A DNA stretch of 7,571 nt from Desulfobacteraceae bacterium (GTDB lineage Bacteria > Desulfobacterota > Desulfobacteria > Desulfobacterales > ETH-SRB1): NCBI GenBank assembly GCA_030638305.1, contig DAOWEW010000034.1, positions 1-7,571 on the forward strand, read 5' to 3'. Below the pieces are notes generated by a model. The model was not told the DNA's origin. It made no database searches and saw nothing but the letters and a program-made list of their open reading frames with translations. The position numbers and the translations under genes are program-made. Of this stretch, positions 5,921-7,571 are shown piece after piece (position 1 is the stretch's first letter; each line of letters starts with the position of its first letter).

Positions 5921-6268
5921 TTGCCAGGATGGGGACATATGTTTGCACTGCCCGACTCCAGGACACAAAGGTTGATTGACAAAAATCAAAGTTTATGGGA
6001 TTTGTTTGGAATGAAAATTATAAGTATTAAATCATACAGGACTGGTTATACCGGAATCATTGAAGAAAATGACAAGTATGTATTATTCAATCTTTCTAAA
6101 AACCGAAAATTAAAAAAAATACATACATACAATAAAGGGGATTTTGTTGATTACAATCATTTTGTTGGGACAATAAGTAAATTTATTCCTCATGGTTCTT
6201 TTCTTAAAGAGCCGGTTAAAGTAGAATCAATAACCATTGAGGAACTTAAAAGAGCGCTTTCCTCCTGA
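5921..6268 (+). CDS. unknown small protein (115 aa) downstream of the parB-like gene
   Basis: No family is recognised. The product is soluble, basic and rich in beta-type residues (MKIISIKSYRTGYTGIIEEN, KYVLFNLSKN), with SKFIPHGSFLKEPVKVESIT near the end and a helical tail IEELKRALSS. There are no membrane segments and no clear motif. The start shown is TTG with AGAGG 9 bases before it. ATG 5939 (GGGG 4 bases before) and ATG 6011 are alternatives, and the residues before 6011 look less conserved in character. It lies 36 bases after the parB-like stop on the same strand and in the same frame, with no stop in between, so co-transcription is likely. An origin by a nonsense mutation in a longer fused gene is conceivable but unproven. 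Confidence 0.6.
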   Translation: MPGWGHMFALPDSRTQRLIDKNQSLWDLFGMKIISIKSYRTGYTGIIEENDKYVLFNLSKNRKLKKIHTYNKGDFVDYNHFVGTISKFIPHGSFLKEPVKVESITIEELKRALSS

Positions 6269-6540
6269 TTTCATATTTGAACTCAAAAATTCGACATGTT
6301 CATCTTGGGCCTTCGCGATTTTTTTGATTTTTTCTTTTTTGATTTCTCTTCTCTTTGTTTTTTCCTGAAAACTCCTTCATCTATACTCTTAAACTGGATG
6401 TTTTTGAATAGCTTCTGGTGGCACATAGCGAAAAATCAGGTGTTCGCAAAGCAAGACAGGGCGATATTTCTAAACCTGCATTGCTTTGTAGGGACTACCC
6501 AACCTTCCCAGCCAGTTACGACACCCTCCCACAATTTTTT
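6269..6540. other. non-coding stretch, T-rich, possible degenerate sequence
   Basis: No gene is supported here. The + strand carries long T runs at 6319-6365, which make a Phe-rich reading frame that is not credible. On the - strand, the frame 6532-6389 reads coding-like on both sides of one amber stop (NWLGRLGSPYKAMQV, then KYRPVLLCEHLIFRYVPPEA), so a decayed gene or dispersed repeat is possible. No convincing terminator stem with a T-tract was found after the upstream gene. Confidence 0.3.
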
Positions 6541-6586
6541 ACAAAAAATATGTAATTATTTTCACAAAAAGTATGTAATTATTTTC
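6541..6586. repeat. two 23-bp tandem repeats, possible enhancer sites
   Basis: Units 6541-6563 and 6564-6586 are identical except at the eighth base (A or G). A partial third unit (ACAAAA) follows. Each begins with ACAAAAA, contains TGTAATTATTTTC, and includes the palindrome TAATTA. The pair lies about 125-170 bases upstream of the start point predicted for the sigma-54 promoter at 6685-6701, where activator sites for such promoters usually sit. The repeat is directly seen; the enhancer role is inference. Confidence 0.7.
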
Positions 6587-6684
6587 ACAAAATTCGGGGA
6601 AATAGTTTACTCTATTTGGATATAATCTTCTTGTTTGCATTAAAAGTGATTGAATTTAAAGCAATAAAACTATTCTGAGTTTTT

Positions 6685-6701
6685 TTGGCAAGGTTTTTGC
6701 A
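6685..6701 (+). promoter_or_regulatory. sigma-54 (RpoN) promoter
   Basis: TTGGCAAGGTTTTTGCA matches the -24/-12 consensus YTGGCACGRNNNTTGCW at 16 of 17 positions (A for C at 6691). GG (6687-6688) and GC (6699-6700) have the required 10 bases between them. Transcription would start near 6711-6712, leaving a leader of about 86 bases before the TTG start at 6798. Such promoters need an ATP-driven enhancer-binding protein. T-runs nearby make part of the match easier by chance, but the GG/GC blocks are independent of them. Confidence 0.65.
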
Positions 6702-6797
6702 GCTAATCTTTATAGTTATGGGGAAACTGGCTGTAAAAAAAACGCAACTACACAGGTTCAAAAAATCTTTTCAATGCAAAGAATGGAGTAAAAAGAG

Positions 6798-7571
6798 TTG
6801 TTTAATAGACGCAACAGAAACGGGGACAGGGGAACCGGTGGCAAGGATACAGGACAATTAAATCCGAAAAAGATGTGGGTGATTTCCCGGGGCAAATATG
6901 TGGACCTGGATCTAAACCGCATTGGCCAAGAGCTTAACACCGAAACGGTTTTGGAATATAAAATTTCAGACCTGGCGCGGTATTTGCTGAGTCCGTACCC
7001 GATTAAGGTAGATCGCAAACTGGTCGGCTGTTTGCTCCGTTATGTGCAGCCTGCCGATATTATCAGGAATAGATTAAAGCGCATGATGGCGCGGGTTTTG
7101 CCGATATTCCGGCAAGCAGAAGTTCTTTCCGAAAAGATGCTAATGGCTCAATATGAAACCGAGCCTGTGCTGCTTGAAGATGAAAAGCTCAAGGCGCATT
7201 GCGATAAAATCCATAAATTGTTAAAGCCATATAACCATGTGATTCGTAAACTTACAAAACTGGACCGGCAAAAGATAGTTGATGTTACAGGGAAATGCCG
7301 AGATTCGGCAGGCAATATATCTAATTTAACTCTTCACGGCAATGTCGATGAACAAATTGTCTATGTTATCGACCATATATTAAAGGATGTGGACGTCATT
7401 CTCAATCAAGCCTATATGGCGGATGGATTATTCGAAATGAAAGGCTTTGATTTTGCAACCTTTGATTATACTCATGCGTACAGAATGATAAAATTCAGGC
7501 ATGCCGGCACGTCAAAAGCGTGCGTTCTTGATTGCAACAATAAGATTGAATACTGGATTGAAAATACAAAA
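6798..7571 (+). CDS. unknown protein, N-terminal 258 residues, runs off the window
   Basis: One frame stays open from a TAA at 6789-6791 to the last base of the window. TTG 6798 is the best start, because GGAG (6785-6788) is 9 bases upstream; ATG 6873 has no Shine-Dalgarno. The N-terminus is an Arg/Asn/Gly-rich tail (FNRRNRNGDRGTGGKDTGQ). It is followed by a mixed alpha/beta stretch (KMWVISRGKYVDLDLNRIGQ), a helical, charged middle (LARYLLSPYPIKVDRKLVGC; about 55-165) and HGNVDEQIVYVIDHILKDVD (180-199). The visible end, MKGFDFATFDYTHAYRMIKF (214-233) and VLDCNNKIEYWIEN, looks like a beta-rich domain. No signal peptide, membrane helix or catalytic motif is clear, and I do not recognise a family. 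The upstream sigma-54 promoter suggests activator-dependent expression. Confidence 0.75.
   Translation, partial: MFNRRNRNGDRGTGGKDTGQLNPKKMWVISRGKYVDLDLNRIGQELNTETVLEYKISDLARYLLSPYPIKVDRKLVGCLLRYVQPADIIRNRLKRMMARVLPIFRQAEVLSEKMLMAQYETEPVLLEDEKLKAHCDKIHKLLKPYNHVIRKLTKLDRQKIVDVTGKCRDSAGNISNLTLHGNVDEQIVYVIDHILKDVDVILNQAYMADGLFEMKGFDFATFDYTHAYRMIKFRHAGTSKACVLDCNNKIEYWIENTK

Noticed and set aside
6283..6426. 47-codon Lys-rich ORF on the - strand
   Set aside because: It is largely the complement of T runs and has no ribosome binding site.
6296..6625. 109-codon Phe-rich ORF on the + strand
   Set aside because: Its composition comes from the T-rich tract, and it reads through the tandem repeats and a promoter-like region.
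6621..6626. Perfect TATAAT box
   Set aside because: No acceptable -35 hexamer at 16-18 bases upstream; not called as a promoter.
6718..6861. 47-codon ORF starting just after the predicted sigma-54 start point
   Set aside because: It has no Shine-Dalgarno, overlaps the better-supported TTG gene in another frame, and its peptide has no recognisable feature. A leader peptide cannot be fully excluded.

Overview
The window looks like a piece of a moderately AT-rich bacterial chromosome, probably from an anaerobic Desulfobacterota-type (sulfate-reducer-like) organism. This placement is inference: it rests on a strong sigma-54 promoter, a cobalamin-type radical SAM gene, and an insertion-like segment in HisF (around residues 134-144) that I associate with that group. 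No rRNA, tRNA, CRISPR array or intact transposase gene is visible.

Left part (1-520): no intact gene. A short reading phase at 130-237 encodes an unmistakable DksA/TraR-type C4 zinc finger (CxxC-17 residues-CxxC). It has no start and lies between in-frame stops, so it is probably a gene remnant. It is followed by a 193-bp MITE-like element (311-503) with perfect 27-bp terminal inverted repeats, nested internal hairpins and a possible TAA target duplication. The Shine-Dalgarno of hisF starts 3 bases outside this element.

Middle part (521-3347, + strand): a GC-rich hisF with substitutions at several canonical HisF positions; then two overlapping small ORFs (41 and 70 codons) that a one-base slip in an A8 run would fuse; then a tightly coupled gene for a B12-binding-domain radical SAM protein with C-terminal TPR-like helices. 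The last ten or so codons of the radical SAM gene lie inside a third, solitary copy of the MITE terminal repeat. Copies of that repeat in opposite orientation therefore flank the whole hisF-to-radical SAM block. The small ORFs plus the radical SAM gene are the best candidate here for an undescribed system, perhaps a small protein and its modifying enzyme. That function is speculation.

Right part: a convergent AAA_14/DUF4143 ATPase on the - strand (3361-4635), then a divergently transcribed orphan ParB-like gene (4922-5884) and a small unknown gene in the same frame (5921-6268). A roughly 530-base non-coding stretch follows. It carries two 23-bp tandem repeats (6541-6586) about 125-170 bases upstream of the start point predicted for a near-perfect sigma-54 promoter (6685-6701). 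The promoter faces an unrecognised gene that starts at TTG 6798 and runs off the window end.
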